Positions 1 through 9,268 of a stretch of 64,000 nucleotides of DNA are shown here, one piece after another. The DNA is from Balneolales bacterium ANBcel1. Lineage in GTDB: Bacteria > Bacteroidota > Rhodothermia > Balneolales > Natronogracilivirgulaceae. The position numbers and the translations under genes were made by a program. The DNA lies in the NCBI GenBank assembly GCA_029688905.1, contig JARULB010000002.1:310001-374000 (forward strand), written 5' to 3'. The first letter of the stretch is position 1, and each line of letters starts with the position of its first letter. The notes below the pieces were generated by a model, which had not been told where the DNA came from, did no database searches, and worked only from the letters and a program-made list of their open reading frames with translations.

Positions 1-963
1 ATCTATACCAATACTCTTGCCATTGATGCCGGTGCTTTTCTGAAAACGCGGCTCGGCAATCATCCACCTCATATCTGGCACGCCAGGGAACTGGCCGGAC
101 ATCCGGATTTCGGTTTTTTTGATTCCGGCACAAAAAAGGCCCTGTCTGCTGTAGCCCGATCCACCGATCTGCTGGTATGCAACTCCCGCTATCTCAGGAA
201 ATACCTCGAGATGCTTTTTGCAGATCAGGGGATCCGCCCTCCTCCCGCTGAAGTTGTCCATAATGGCTTCAGTTTCCCGAATTCACGGCCCATTTCCCGA
301 AAATCCGGGAAGGAAAATACATTCAGGATTGTCATGGCCGGAAGTATTTCTCCGCTCAAGAATTACGCCGAGGGTATTCGGGCGGTTCGGCTGCTCGCCG
401 ATGAGGGAATCCCTGTATCACTGGATATTTATGGAGACGGAAACAAAAAAGATAATCGAACGCTGAATAGCGTCATACAGAGTCTTGGGGGGGAGTCTTA
501 TGTGGCCCTGAAGGGGTATCGCAGCGACCTGAAGCCCGTTTTCTCAAACGCGGACCTGCTTCTTGTAACTTCCAGGCTGGAATCGTTCGGGCGTGTGGCT
601 GTTGAAGCGATGGGCCACGGCTGTCCTGTTGTCTCAACTGGTTCCGGCGGACTCCCGGAGATTGTTAAGAACCGGGAAACCGGACTGCTCTACTCATCGG
701 GCAATGAGGCTGAGCTGGCAAACGCAATCAGGGAACTGTACCGGGATCCCGAACTTCGTAACACACTGACCGATAACGCATTCGAATTTGTTAAAACCCA
801 CTTTTCGATGAGCCGCTACATTTCCGACATGCATCGATTGATCCGGACGCTGACTCCCGAAGAAATGCCACCCGCAGATACCGAACCCCCGGCATCCGGT
901 TCCGACAAATCCATAACGCTGACCCAGGCGATGCGCTATACAGAAAACGGATTTGACCGATGA
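1..963 (+). CDS. Glycosyltransferase family 4 (group 1), 5' end cut off by window
   Basis: The reading frame is open from base 1, so the N-terminus lies outside the window; 320 residues are visible. It would transfer a sugar from a nucleotide-sugar donor with retention of configuration. Visible family marks are HARELAGHP near the start, VVHNGF before the C-terminal Rossmann domain, GSISPLKNYAEGI at the start of that domain, and the donor-site EX7E motif in ESFGRVAVEAMGHGCPVV (glutamates about residues 194 and 202), followed by the GLPEIV loop. Its stop overlaps the start of the next glycosyltransferase in ATGA, implying translational coupling. The pair probably belongs to a surface polysaccharide or LPS assembly cluster that continues upstream. 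Donor and acceptor cannot be read from the sequence. Confidence 0.9.
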   Translation: MYTNTLAIDAGAFLKTRLGNHPPHIWHARELAGHPDFGFFDSGTKKALSAVARSTDLLVCNSRYLRKYLEMLFADQGIRPPPAEVVHNGFSFPNSRPISRKSGKENTFRIVMAGSISPLKNYAEGIRAVRLLADEGIPVSLDIYGDGNKKDNRTLNSVIQSLGGESYVALKGYRSDLKPVFSNADLLLVTSRLESFGRVAVEAMGHGCPVVSTGSGGLPEIVKNRETGLLYSSGNEAELANAIRELYRDPELRNTLTDNAFEFVKTHFSMSRYISDMHRLIRTLTPEEMPPADTEPPASGSDKSITLTQAMRYTENGFDR

Positions 964-2003
964 CTTCCTCTTCCTCCGACTCCCTCCGACCAACCCCCAG
1001 AGTTGCTATTCTGTTATCGGTACACAACGGAGAAAAATTCCTTGAAGAGCTGCTTTATAGCATTGAACAGCAAAGCTATAGGTTCTGGGATCTGTGGATC
1101 AGGGATGATGGATCCGGCGACAGCTCCCTCGCCCTGGCCGACTCCTTCCGGAAACGTCTCCGGGACGGTGGAAGTCCCAACAGAGTAATGATTGATTCCG
1201 GAAATAACCTTGGGGTCGTCGGGAGCTTTCTGGACCTGGCGGCATCTGCAGGTGACCGGTACGACGCATATGCATTTTGTGATCAGGACGATATCTGGCT
1301 TCCGGACAAGCTTGAACGGGCGGTTGACCACTATATAGCGTATCTGGATGAGTCGCGGGCCAGCGCAACCCCGAAACCATGGCTGTATCACAGCCGACAG
1401 TTTCTTGTCGGCCAGGATGGTAAAAAACGCGGTATGAGTCCAATTCCCCGTCATATGGGGCTGGAAAATGCTATTGTCCAGAATCAGGTTGTCGGATGCA
1501 CAATGGTGATCGATTCCCGACTGCGACACCTGCTGCTTGAGAGCTCCAAAGCGGTTTGCCGGCACGACGAAGCAGCGAACTCCGTTTCAACGGCCGGCCC
1601 TGTAATCATGCATGACTGGTGGTGCTATCTGCTGGCTTCCTGCCATGGAGTCATTTGCTATGATGAAACGCCGACACTGTTATTCCGGCGTCACGAATCC
1701 AGTACAACGCCGGTCTCAACCTCACAAATAGGTGAGTTATGGAACAGATCTGCCGCATTGGGCAGGCGGGGATACCGCCTTCACCATATTCTGGAGCAGG
1801 CGGACGCGTTTTACCGGTACTTTGTCCGACACGATAGCTATCCACTGGACCCGCCATCATCCCGCATTCTGCAATCCTTCACTCGTCTGCGGAACGCAGG
1901 TTTTGGAGATCGCCTCAAGTTCGCCGTCAGCTCTCCCCACAGGCGAGATTCGCTGCCTGAGACATGGCTGCTCCGGTTCCTGGTGCTGATCAACCGGTTG
2001 TGA
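960..2003 (+). CDS. Glycosyltransferase family 2 (rhamnosyltransferase-like)
   Basis: A 347-residue GT-A fold inverting glycosyltransferase. The N-terminus shows VAILLSVHNGEKFLEELLYSI, the IRDDGSGD loop (about residues 48-54) and CDQDDIWLPDKLE (about 107-119), where QDD is the metal/nucleotide-binding DXD-type element. The CDQDDIW form is common in O-antigen and capsule rhamnosyltransferases, so a deoxyhexose donor is possible but unproven. There is no membrane segment. It starts four bases inside the upstream GT4 gene, so both are on one transcript. About 175 bases without a gene follow before the convergent small gene. Confidence 0.88.
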   Translation: MTSSSSDSLRPTPRVAILLSVHNGEKFLEELLYSIEQQSYRFWDLWIRDDGSGDSSLALADSFRKRLRDGGSPNRVMIDSGNNLGVVGSFLDLAASAGDRYDAYAFCDQDDIWLPDKLERAVDHYIAYLDESRASATPKPWLYHSRQFLVGQDGKKRGMSPIPRHMGLENAIVQNQVVGCTMVIDSRLRHLLLESSKAVCRHDEAANSVSTAGPVIMHDWWCYLLASCHGVICYDETPTLLFRRHESSTTPVSTSQIGELWNRSAALGRRGYRLHHILEQADAFYRYFVRHDSYPLDPPSSRILQSFTRLRNAGFGDRLKFAVSSPHRRDSLPETWLLRFLVLINRL

Positions 2004-2179
2004 CGTCCCGATGCAATCAGCCTTTTCGGAATGCCTGAACCCGGGTACAGCATTCTTTCCAGCTTTTCAAACACAGGGACTGCCCTAGCCATCCGGTGAC
2101 GGCCATCCAATGACGAGCCTGCGGTACGGTTATTCAAAAAACTTTCCGGTCTTTTGACACACCGGAAGCCGCACTCATT

Positions 2180-2575
2180 TTAAGCAAGGGAACAAGAGAG
2201 AGACTCGACAGCAGTCTCCTCAGAGCACAACCCTTCGCGATATGCCCTGATCCAGTACGAGACTCGTTTCCTGCGATTCAGCACTCCGGGTTCACACGTA
2301 GAATACAAGCCGAGAAGCTCGTCCCGGTAGGCATTCAAATCCGCACGAATCAACTCTTTCAGCCCGTCAGGGAGTCCCTGCCATCCAAAAAGCTCAAACA
2401 CATCAGCCTGTTCTGTCTGAAGCCCGAAAATGAGTTTGAGACGCTTCGTATTACCCGGGCCATTCAGCTCCAGCCCCTTCTCATCTTCGGGCATTGCCTG
2501 CCGAACCGGAACACTGTTCGCATGTTCCATTCCCGGTATGGTTTTCATCTGGTCTAATGTAATTGCTGTATTCAT
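2180..2575 (-). CDS. Hypothetical protein, 131 aa
   Basis: A 131-residue protein that I do not recognise. It starts at an ATG (2573-2575) behind a typical AT-rich promoter region shared with the divergent antiporter gene, which supports it being real. It has no signal peptide or membrane helix. The central part (LQTEQADVFELFGWQGLPDGL) and the basic C-terminal part (RRKRVSYWIRAYREG) look like a compact helical domain. It carries two cysteines near the C-terminus plus one in the middle, without a metal-site pattern. It could be a lineage-specific regulator or a remnant; coding status is moderately supported. Confidence 0.5.
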   Translation of the reverse strand: MNTAITLDQMKTIPGMEHANSVPVRQAMPEDEKGLELNGPGNTKRLKLIFGLQTEQADVFELFGWQGLPDGLKELIRADLNAYRDELLGLYSTCEPGVLNRRKRVSYWIRAYREGLCSEETAVESLSCSLA

Positions 2576-2748
2576 GATTCACTCTGGTGTTAGTGATTGA
2601 TTCTTGTTTCCTCTTTCAATTACAAGATAATCCCGGGGAGTGACAAGATACTGTCACCCCTAAAATTACTTTTTATTTTTTTTTCACAGGGTGGTAGAAT
2701 CTCCGGTAAATCCTATCTTTACTGCGTCACAGCACACTCTTTTCCGAT
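2576..2748. promoter_or_regulatory. Divergent intergenic region with interrupted palindrome
   Basis: This AT-rich region lies between the 131-aa gene (minus) and the antiporter (plus). It holds GTGACA-AGATAC-TGTCAC at 2640-2657, flanked by GGGG and CCCC, which could be an operator or a small hairpin. TATCTTTA at 2714-2721 resembles the Bacteroidota -7 element TAnnTTTG and lies 28 bases before the antiporter ATG. Both assignments come from pattern only. Confidence 0.35.
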
Positions 2749-5295
2749 ATGAACTTTCTGGATACACTTACTTTGCCATTCAGTGACCCGGTTTTGATAT
2801 TCGCACTGGTAATGGCCATTATACTCATCGTGCCGCTGGTCGCTGCCAAGCTCAGGGTCCCTTCCATTGTCGGCCTGATCATTGCCGGGGCTCTGGTCGG
2901 TCAGGGAGCGCTCGGCCTGCTGGAACGTGACAACACCATCATATTGCTGGGGACGGTGGGGCTGCTCTACCTCATGTTTCTTGCCGGTATCTCCATCGAT
3001 CTGGATAAATTCAGCAAATACCGTGTCAGCAGCCTCTCTTTCGGAGTCATCTCTTTTGGATTGCCTATGGCCGGAAGCCTGCTGCTCGCCCCTCCGCTGC
3101 TTGGCTACTCCTGGGAAAGCACACTGCTGCTCGGATCCGTTGTGGGGTCTCATACCCTGCTGGCGTATCCGATTGCAAACCGGCTTGGCATCGGGAAGAA
3201 TACCGCCGTAACACTCAGTCTCGGCGCAACGATAGTGACCGACGCCCTGTCGCTGACCATTCTGGCCATCGTTGCGGCTACGGTGCACGGTGAGATCAAT
3301 TTGGAGTTCTGGCTGACGTTTGTCGGGTTTGTCGGGCTGTACCTCCTTATTGCCTCCCTTGGACTTCCCCGGTTGGGGCGCTGGTTTTTCCGCACCATCC
3401 GCGACCAGACCAACATCGAATACGTTTTTCTGCTTACCATTCTGTTTGTCTCCGCCTATGTCGCTCAGCTGGTTGGATTGGCCGCCATCATCGGGGCATT
3501 TATCGCGGGTCTGACCATGAACCGGCTGGTCCCGGAAAACAGCACCCTGATGAGCCGCCTGCAGTTTGTCGGCAATGTGCTCTTTATCCCGTTTTTTCTC
3601 ATATCCGTTGGGATGCTAGTGGATTTCCGGTTTTTGGTCTCCCTGGATGTCTGGCTTGTGGCACTGCTTTTCTTCGGCCTGGTAGCGGTTGGAAAGCTGT
3701 TCGCCGCCAAACTGGCGCAGTGGTATTACGGTTTTTCAGGTGATGAAGGCTGGGTGATGTTCGGCCTGACCAGTCCGCAGGCCGCCGCAACCCTTGCGGT
3801 AACCCTGATCGGTTTTGATATTGGCCTGTTCGATGAACTGGCCGTCAACGCGGTGGTGCTACTGATTCTTTCCACCTGTTTCGTCGGTCCGTATGCGGTT
3901 GACCTGTTCGGCCGCCGTGTGGTTCTTCAGGATGAGAAAGCCTCGCTCCAGGCTTCCGATGCGCCGGAACGGATTCTGATCCCGCTCTCCAACCCCGAGA
4001 CTTCCGAGTCCCTGATGGATATCGCCATGATGATCCGCGGATCAAAAAGCACCGAGCCTCTTTTCCCGCTCACTGTGGCCAGGGAGTCGCGTCATGTCGA
4101 AGCCTCGGTAGCTTCCAGTGAAAAACTGCTCAGCCATGCGGTTGTGCATGCGGCAGCGGCGGATATCCCTGTAATCCCGGTTACGCGAGTTGACCTCAAC
4201 ATTGCTTCCGGAATCATTCGTGCCACCAAAGAACTCCGTATATCCGATATTGTCATCGGGTGGAACGGAGTTATTACAGCCCGGCAGCGGATTTTCGGGT
4301 CTGTGCTGGACCAGCTCCTGGAAGAATCCGACGAGACCATCCTTGTCTCCAAGATAGATCAGCCGATCAACATCACCCAGCGGGTGTTGCTGGCCGTACC
4401 GCCCATGGCCCAGTATGAATCCGGGTTCGGCAACAGCTTCATGACCATAAAGAAGCTTATCAACCAACTGGGAGCCAGACTGGTGGTTCTGGCAACCGAC
4501 AGCAACCTGAGCCTGCTCAAGCCTTTTATCGAGAAGCAGGAGCCCACGCTGACCGCCGAGTATATCACTGTCCGGAACTGGAGCTCCATCCCCATCATCT
4601 TTAAAGAGAAGTTCAAAGCCGAAGACCTGCTGGTCCTGTTCAGCTCGCGCCGGGGATCTATTGCCTGGCAGCCTTCGTTTGAGCGGTTCCCCAGGCAAAT
4701 TATTCGCAGCATAAACCCGGATAACCTGATTATTGTCTACCCCGCCGAAGTGGAGGATCACCAGAAGCCGACCGCTGTCCTGCGGTTTGATGAATCTCCG
4801 CTTCTACCCGATATCTCGGCCAATCAAATCTACATTGCTGATGAGAAGGAGTCCGGCCACGAGTCCGCTATTGAAGGGCTTGTCACCGCTCTGTTCCCGG
4901 ATCGGGCGGATGTGGCTACCGAAGTTATGCAGCAGCTTAAATCGGTGGACCCGGACAACCTGCCCGGCGACCTCCCCGGTGTGATGCTCAACCATCTCAG
5001 TAGCCACTATGTCAATCAGCCTCAGCTCCTTCTGGCCATAAATAGCTCCGGCTTTCGCGTGAAAAAATTCGGAGAGCCGGTCAAGGTGATGTTCATCCTG
5101 CTGAGCCCCACACATATGAGCCTGCAGCGGAACCTGCTGATCATGAACCGGCTCGGGCGCCTTATCGGCAGCCCGGACATCAAGAACCGGCTGGCCGCAT
5201 GCAAGAATATCGACGAGATCAAAAAGGTGCTATCGGCCAAACTAACCATTATGCCGGCCGACGGAAATCAGGCCGGGGCGATTTCCGAGAAATGA
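2749..5295 (+). CDS. CPA2-family cation:proton antiporter with cytosolic regulatory domain
   Basis: 848 residues. The first ~390 residues form about 12 hydrophobic helices of the Na+/H+ exchanger fold (for example LRVPSIVGLIIAGALVGQG, and FIAGLTMNRLVPEN in the core). This part should exchange K+ or Na+ for protons across the inner membrane. The remaining ~450 residues are soluble and contain segments such as ERILIPLSNPETSESLMDIA that resemble tandem universal-stress-protein folds, as in related antiporters where this region senses nucleotides. No TrkA-N Rossmann signature is evident. It is convergent with folD, with 25 bases between stops. Ion specificity is not readable; a role in pH or salt homeostasis is inferred. 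Confidence 0.88.
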   Translation: MNFLDTLTLPFSDPVLIFALVMAIILIVPLVAAKLRVPSIVGLIIAGALVGQGALGLLERDNTIILLGTVGLLYLMFLAGISIDLDKFSKYRVSSLSFGVISFGLPMAGSLLLAPPLLGYSWESTLLLGSVVGSHTLLAYPIANRLGIGKNTAVTLSLGATIVTDALSLTILAIVAATVHGEINLEFWLTFVGFVGLYLLIASLGLPRLGRWFFRTIRDQTNIEYVFLLTILFVSAYVAQLVGLAAIIGAFIAGLTMNRLVPENSTLMSRLQFVGNVLFIPFFLISVGMLVDFRFLVSLDVWLVALLFFGLVAVGKLFAAKLAQWYYGFSGDEGWVMFGLTSPQAAATLAVTLIGFDIGLFDELAVNAVVLLILSTCFVGPYAVDLFGRRVVLQDEKASLQASDAPERILIPLSNPETSESLMDIAMMIRGSKSTEPLFPLTVARESRHVEASVASSEKLLSHAVVHAAAADIPVIPVTRVDLNIASGIIRATKELRISDIVIGWNGVITARQRIFGSVLDQLLEESDETILVSKIDQPINITQRVLLAVPPMAQYESGFGNSFMTIKKLINQLGARLVVLATDSNLSLLKPFIEKQEPTLTAEYITVRNWSSIPIIFKEKFKAEDLLVLFSSRRGSIAWQPSFERFPRQIIRSINPDNLIIVYPAEVEDHQKPTAVLRFDESPLLPDISANQIYIADEKESGHESAIEGLVTALFPDRADVATEVMQQLKSVDPDNLPGDLPGVMLNHLSSHYVNQPQLLLAINSSGFRVKKFGEPVKVMFILLSPTHMSLQRNLLIMNRLGRLIGSPDIKNRLAACKNIDEIKKVLSAKLTIMPADGNQAGAISEK

Positions 5296-5320
5296 TCGAT
5301 GCCAAAACCGGCAGCTGCTA

Positions 5321-6220
5321 TCAATAGTCGTGCTGCGGGTAGATGGATTTTTTCGCAGCCAGCAGGGTGTTTTTCATCAGCATGGCGACGGTCATCGGCC
5401 CGACACCACCCGGAACCGGTGTGATCAGGCTCGCTTTTTGAGCGACACTCTCAAAATCACAATCTCCAACCAGCCGGTACCCCTTCTCCGAACCGGCATC
5501 GGAAACCCGGTTGATGCCCACATCAATAACCACCACTCCTTCCTTGACCATCTGCCCGGTAATAAGTCCGGGGGAACCCACAGCGACGATGAGGATATCC
5601 GCCTGAATGATGTGTTGCGTAAGATCGCGCGTATATTTATGGCAGAGCGTGGTAGTAGCCTTGCCGCTGTTGTTTTCGCGGGAGAGCATGATGGCCATGG
5701 GCGATCCGACGATATTGCTGGCCCCTACCACGACAGCGTGCCTGCCCTTGGTCATGACACTGTAGTAACGGAACAGCTCAAGTATGCCTGCGGGTGTGCA
5801 TGACCGGAATGTGGGCTGACCCACAGCCAGGCGGCCGACATTCATGGGGTGAAAACCGTCCACATCCTTGCGGTAGTCGATGGTTTCAATAATCCGGGAA
5901 GAGTGCAGGTGTCCTGGAAGCGGAAGCTGCAGCAGTATGCCGTCGATGGCATTATCCCGGTTGTAATCCCCGATGGCTTCTTTCAGCTCCCGGACCGACA
6001 TGGTATCGGGAAAGTTTACCGTCTCCGATTCGATTCCCACCTCTTTGCAGGCCCTGGTTTTAGCTCCCACATATGTACGTGAAGCGGGATCATCTCCGAT
6101 CATGATTGCCTGCAGCTTCGGCGGACGGTTTCCGCGTTTCACCCATTCCTGAACATCCTCCTTCACCTGTTGCCGGATTATCCCGGCGACCTTTGTACCG
6201 TCAATAATATTTCTGTTCAT
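5321..6220 (-). CDS. folD: Bifunctional methylenetetrahydrofolate dehydrogenase / methenyl-THF cyclohydrolase
   Basis: 299 residues, full family length. It converts 5,10-methylene-THF to 10-formyl-THF with NADP+. The substrate site TYVGAKTRACKEVGI supplies Tyr50 and the catalytic Lys54; DGILLQLPLPGH and KDVDGFHPMNVGRL form the folate pocket; CTPAGI and VVVGASNIVGSPMA form the dinucleotide site; DVGINRV and TPVPGGVGPMT close the domain. The usual GRSNIVG is GASNIVG here: the arginine that contacts the NADP 2'-phosphate in many FolDs is alanine, so cofactor preference might be altered. The gene stands alone about 100 bases downstream of ptsN on the same strand. Confidence 0.96.
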   Translation of the reverse strand: MNRNIIDGTKVAGIIRQQVKEDVQEWVKRGNRPPKLQAIMIGDDPASRTYVGAKTRACKEVGIESETVNFPDTMSVRELKEAIGDYNRDNAIDGILLQLPLPGHLHSSRIIETIDYRKDVDGFHPMNVGRLAVGQPTFRSCTPAGILELFRYYSVMTKGRHAVVVGASNIVGSPMAIMLSRENNSGKATTTLCHKYTRDLTQHIIQADILIVAVGSPGLITGQMVKEGVVVIDVGINRVSDAGSEKGYRLVGDCDFESVAQKASLITPVPGGVGPMTVAMLMKNTLLAAKKSIYPQHDY

Positions 6221-6322
6221 GAAGCCGGCGATCCTTCATTTTTATTAAGAGATATCCGAGGTTATTAAGTATCGTCCTTTTGCCGCCCTTAATAGCAGGC
6301 TTTCGCGGGATGTCTTGCTCTG

Positions 6323-6793
6323 TTAAACGCGGACGAAGTGCTGCTCCTCCGAGCGAAACAGCTCGATTATGGTTTCGGCATCGTCGCTGCCAAGCAGTTT
6401 TTCACGAAAAGCCGTACTGTTAAGCAGGCGCGAAATACGGCTGAGCATTTTTATGTGTATGCTGTTCTGCGATTCAGGTCCCACCAGCAAAAAGAGAATG
6501 TGAACAGGCTGACTGTCGATGGCATCATAGTCGATTGGATCCCTCAACTTCGCGAAAGCGGCGTACGTGGTGTCGATCTGCGATGACTTTCCGTGGGGAA
6601 TCGCCAGCCCTTTGCCCACTCCGGTCGACATGATATTTTCGCGTTCCATTACCGCTTTTCGCACCGACGAAAGGGTATTCTCATCCAACCGGGATGACAA
6701 GGATTCAACCAGTTTGTCAATGGCCTCGATTTTTGAAGAGACGGCCAAATCCGGCATTACATTCGTATTGTCAAGGAGATCGCTGATTTTCAT
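6323..6793 (-). CDS. ptsN: PTS IIA-like nitrogen-regulatory protein (PtsN type)
   Basis: 156 residues, the size of EIIA-Ntr. The phosphorylatable histidine is His67 in GKGLAIPHGKS, and PVHILFLLVGPESQNSIHIKMLSRI is the conserved core of the fructose/mannitol IIA fold. Such proteins signal phosphate, potassium or nitrogen state rather than carry sugar. No rpoN, hpf, EI or HPr gene lies beside it, unlike in proteobacteria, so its partner cannot be told here. folD follows in the same direction. Confidence 0.88.
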   Translation of the reverse strand: MKISDLLDNTNVMPDLAVSSKIEAIDKLVESLSSRLDENTLSSVRKAVMERENIMSTGVGKGLAIPHGKSSQIDTTYAAFAKLRDPIDYDAIDSQPVHILFLLVGPESQNSIHIKMLSRISRLLNSTAFREKLLGSDDAETIIELFRSEEQHFVRV

Positions 6794-7209
6794 GTTTCAA
6801 ATACTTGATTCAAGACGACTTGTGAGGCTTGCATCCTGGGTGTTAGAAAACGGAGTTTCCGGACTTCTTCGTAATATCGCGGCGACAGCAGGCCTGCACA
6901 GCTGCCATTTTTGTACTATTAGCACGTGCTTGTTTACAATGATCCGGGCATATCCTGAAATATACTGATCGTTCTACTTTCTTCACAAAAGATATTGGCA
7001 CTCTTTGTATTTACCTTATGATGCCGTCCGTTTAATTGAAGACGCTCACTGGAAAAAAAACACATTCCACCGTACCTTGAAGATTGTACAGACCTGTTCA
7101 TGGCCTCAGCTAACGCAAGCGCCGCCTTGCAGGCATCATGAGCTCCTTCTCAACAGGCCTTTCGCGGTTACACCCGACCAACCAGAATCCGTTCGCTTTC
7201 GCATAATCT
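6794..7209. other. 416-base region without a recognisable gene
   Basis: This lies between the divergent ptsN and ccmB genes. I see no ATP-binding-cassette motif that would mark a ccmA or its remains, and no tRNA. Its first part is presumably the ptsN promoter and its last part the ccmB promoter; TTTGTATTTACC near 7000-7011 is promoter-like. Short open frames here show no protein-like composition. Confidence 0.4.
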
Positions 7210-7878
7210 ATGTCATTTCTGCATCAATCATTCGCTGTTTTTCTGAAGGATTTCCGTCAGGAATGGCGCTCGCGCTTCGGACTGAGTACGGTTCTGGCAT
7301 TTATCGTATCATCGCTGTTTGTCGTTCTGTTTTCTCTGCGAGCCGATCAGCTGGCGACCTCCGTTCAAAGCGGGCTGCTCTGGATCATCATCCTGTTCGC
7401 TTCCCTGACAGCCCTGGCCAGGGTATTCGTCTCGGAGAGCGAACGCGGGACACTTGACCTGCTCCGTATGAATGCCCCTTCTTCTGCAGTGTATGCGGGA
7501 AAGCTCGTATACAACTTTCTTTTTACCCTGATCATCACCGTGGTTACGGTAACCCTTTTTGTGTTTATGGTGAATCTCACCGTCGCCAACCCAGGCCTGA
7601 TGGCACTTGTTCTGATACTCGGAGCTTCCGGACTTGCCGGCGCAACCACCCTGCTGGGCGCTCTGGTATCCCAGGCTCCCAGTAAGGGATCCGTATTTCC
7701 CGTTCTGGCTCTCCCGCTTCTGGTCCCGTTGATTCTGTTACTGGTAAGGCTCACACATACGGCACTCGCCCAAACCGGCGACATGGCCCCCTGGAACGAT
7801 CTTGCCGCCCTGCTGGGCTTTTCCGGTGTTACCATTTCAGCATCGCTGGTACTTTTCGACAATCTTTGGGAGGACTGA
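7210..7878 (+). CDS. ccmB: Heme exporter permease CcmB
   Basis: 222 residues, six hydrophobic segments. The N-terminal FLKDFRQEWRSRFGLSTVLAF and the ESERGTLDLLRMNAPSSAVYAGK loop are characteristic of CcmB. It is the membrane subunit of the CcmABCD system that moves heme or manages CcmE during cytochrome c maturation. The ATPase partner CcmA is not upstream, where it often sits, and ccmC/ccmE are not in the window, so the system is either split over the genome or ccmB is co-opted. It is followed 51 bases later by holB on the same strand. Confidence 0.9.
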   Translation: MSFLHQSFAVFLKDFRQEWRSRFGLSTVLAFIVSSLFVVLFSLRADQLATSVQSGLLWIIILFASLTALARVFVSESERGTLDLLRMNAPSSAVYAGKLVYNFLFTLIITVVTVTLFVFMVNLTVANPGLMALVLILGASGLAGATTLLGALVSQAPSKGSVFPVLALPLLVPLILLLVRLTHTALAQTGDMAPWNDLAALLGFSGVTISASLVLFDNLWED

Positions 7879-7929
7879 GGCCGTTACAATACCTCTAACC
7901 GAACTCATCCACCATGTAATGATAATTCA

Positions 7930-9138
7930 ATGACCCATCCATCCCCTTCAGAATCCGGCCTGCTTGGAGAGCGGCGACTCATAGGTCAGCACAGCATTCG
8001 TTCCAAAATGCTCCGCATGGTCTCGGATGACCGGTTAAGCCACGCCTATCTGCTCACCGGCCAGCCAGGAACCGGAAAGAAACCCCTGGCACTCGCTTTT
8101 GCGGAAGCGGTTAACGGCGTTGAAAACCTTGGAACACCTCCTTCCGGAGAGCGGTCGGCAAGGCGCTCCTGGTATTTCCACCCGGATATTCACGTGTTCC
8201 TGCCGCTGCCGGGCAACGTCTCTACCGATGAGTTGCGGGCACGGCTCGAACTTCTGGCCGCCGATCCCTACGAAATCGTGGACTTTTCCACGAGGCCGGC
8301 ACTGACCGGTCAGGATTCCGGGAAAAACCGCCAGGCGTTTTACTCGAAAGAGTACTTCAACACGCATGTGCGACGGGCCGCCAGTCTGAAACCGGGCGAA
8401 GGCCGCCGCAATATCATCATCATATCCAATGTTGAGAAAATGCGCACCGATGTGGTGAACTCCTTTCTCAAACTGCTCGAAGAGCCGGGAAAAAATGTGA
8501 TGTTCATCCTCACCACCGACAACGTCAATTCCCTGCTCCCGACCGTCATTTCCCGGTGTCAGCTGCTGCCCTGCCAGCCGCTCGCCACAGAGGAGGTTTT
8601 TGAGGCGCTGCGAACCTATGACGGTCTGCCCGAAGACCAGGCCCGTTTCCTAGCCAGGATCTCCGGCGGAAACTACAGTTTCACCCGATTTTACGACCTG
8701 GAAACGCTGCAGCAAAATCGCGAGGACATCATTCGCTATCTGCGGCTCTCATACACGGTGGATGTGGGTGGAATTCTCGAAATGAGCCAGAAATGGCATG
8801 CCGAGTACAACAAGGAGGGGCAGCTTGCGATCATCAGCATGATTGAAACCTTTTTGAGGGATATTGCCCTGTACTCCGCCGGTGTGGATGAATCCATGAT
8901 TACCAACAGCGACCGTATTGAGGTCATTCGAAACTTCTGCAACACCCTTCGGGATGCCCGGATTGAAGCAATGATCCGAACCCTGGAGGAAGCACGCACC
9001 CTGCTGGCCCAAAATGTGCAGGCGAGGCTGCTCTTCACCGTTATCGCCAACCGGTTTGCCGCCTGGATGAGGGGGCTCGAGGCACCCGTTCCCTCCGATG
9101 AACCCTGGAAGCATATGCCGGCATATGCAGAGCAGTGA
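7930..9138 (+). CDS. holB: DNA polymerase III delta' subunit (clamp loader)
   Basis: 402 residues. It is an AAA+ protein of the clamp loader that opens the beta clamp with gamma/tau and delta. The start shows LIGQHSIRSKML and a P-loop-like GQPGTGKK (residues 44-51), in which the Ser/Thr after Lys is lysine, so ATP binding is probably lost, as is usual for delta'. The sensor region FLKLLEEPGKNVMFILTT and the SRCQLLPC motif with the arginine finger are present. The four-cysteine zinc site typical of proteobacterial delta' is missing; the corresponding region reads GVENLGTPPSGERSARR. About 130 bases separate it from dapF. Confidence 0.9.
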   Translation: MTHPSPSESGLLGERRLIGQHSIRSKMLRMVSDDRLSHAYLLTGQPGTGKKPLALAFAEAVNGVENLGTPPSGERSARRSWYFHPDIHVFLPLPGNVSTDELRARLELLAADPYEIVDFSTRPALTGQDSGKNRQAFYSKEYFNTHVRRAASLKPGEGRRNIIIISNVEKMRTDVVNSFLKLLEEPGKNVMFILTTDNVNSLLPTVISRCQLLPCQPLATEEVFEALRTYDGLPEDQARFLARISGGNYSFTRFYDLETLQQNREDIIRYLRLSYTVDVGGILEMSQKWHAEYNKEGQLAIISMIETFLRDIALYSAGVDESMITNSDRIEVIRNFCNTLRDARIEAMIRTLEEARTLLAQNVQARLLFTVIANRFAAWMRGLEAPVPSDEPWKHMPAYAEQ

Positions 9139-9268
9139 TCCATCGCCGGACGCGAAGCTACTCCGGACAAGAATGGCGGATTAGGGTCATGAAGATTAAA
9201 AGATACTGGCTGTTTATAAGATACGTTTCTAATGTGGTTACAATTCTAGTTACGAACCAAATCCCGAC

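Noticed and set aside
7005-7457. A 150-codon frame overlapping ccmB
   Set aside because: It runs out of frame through the ccmB coding region and shows no domain or start context. ccmB has full family features.
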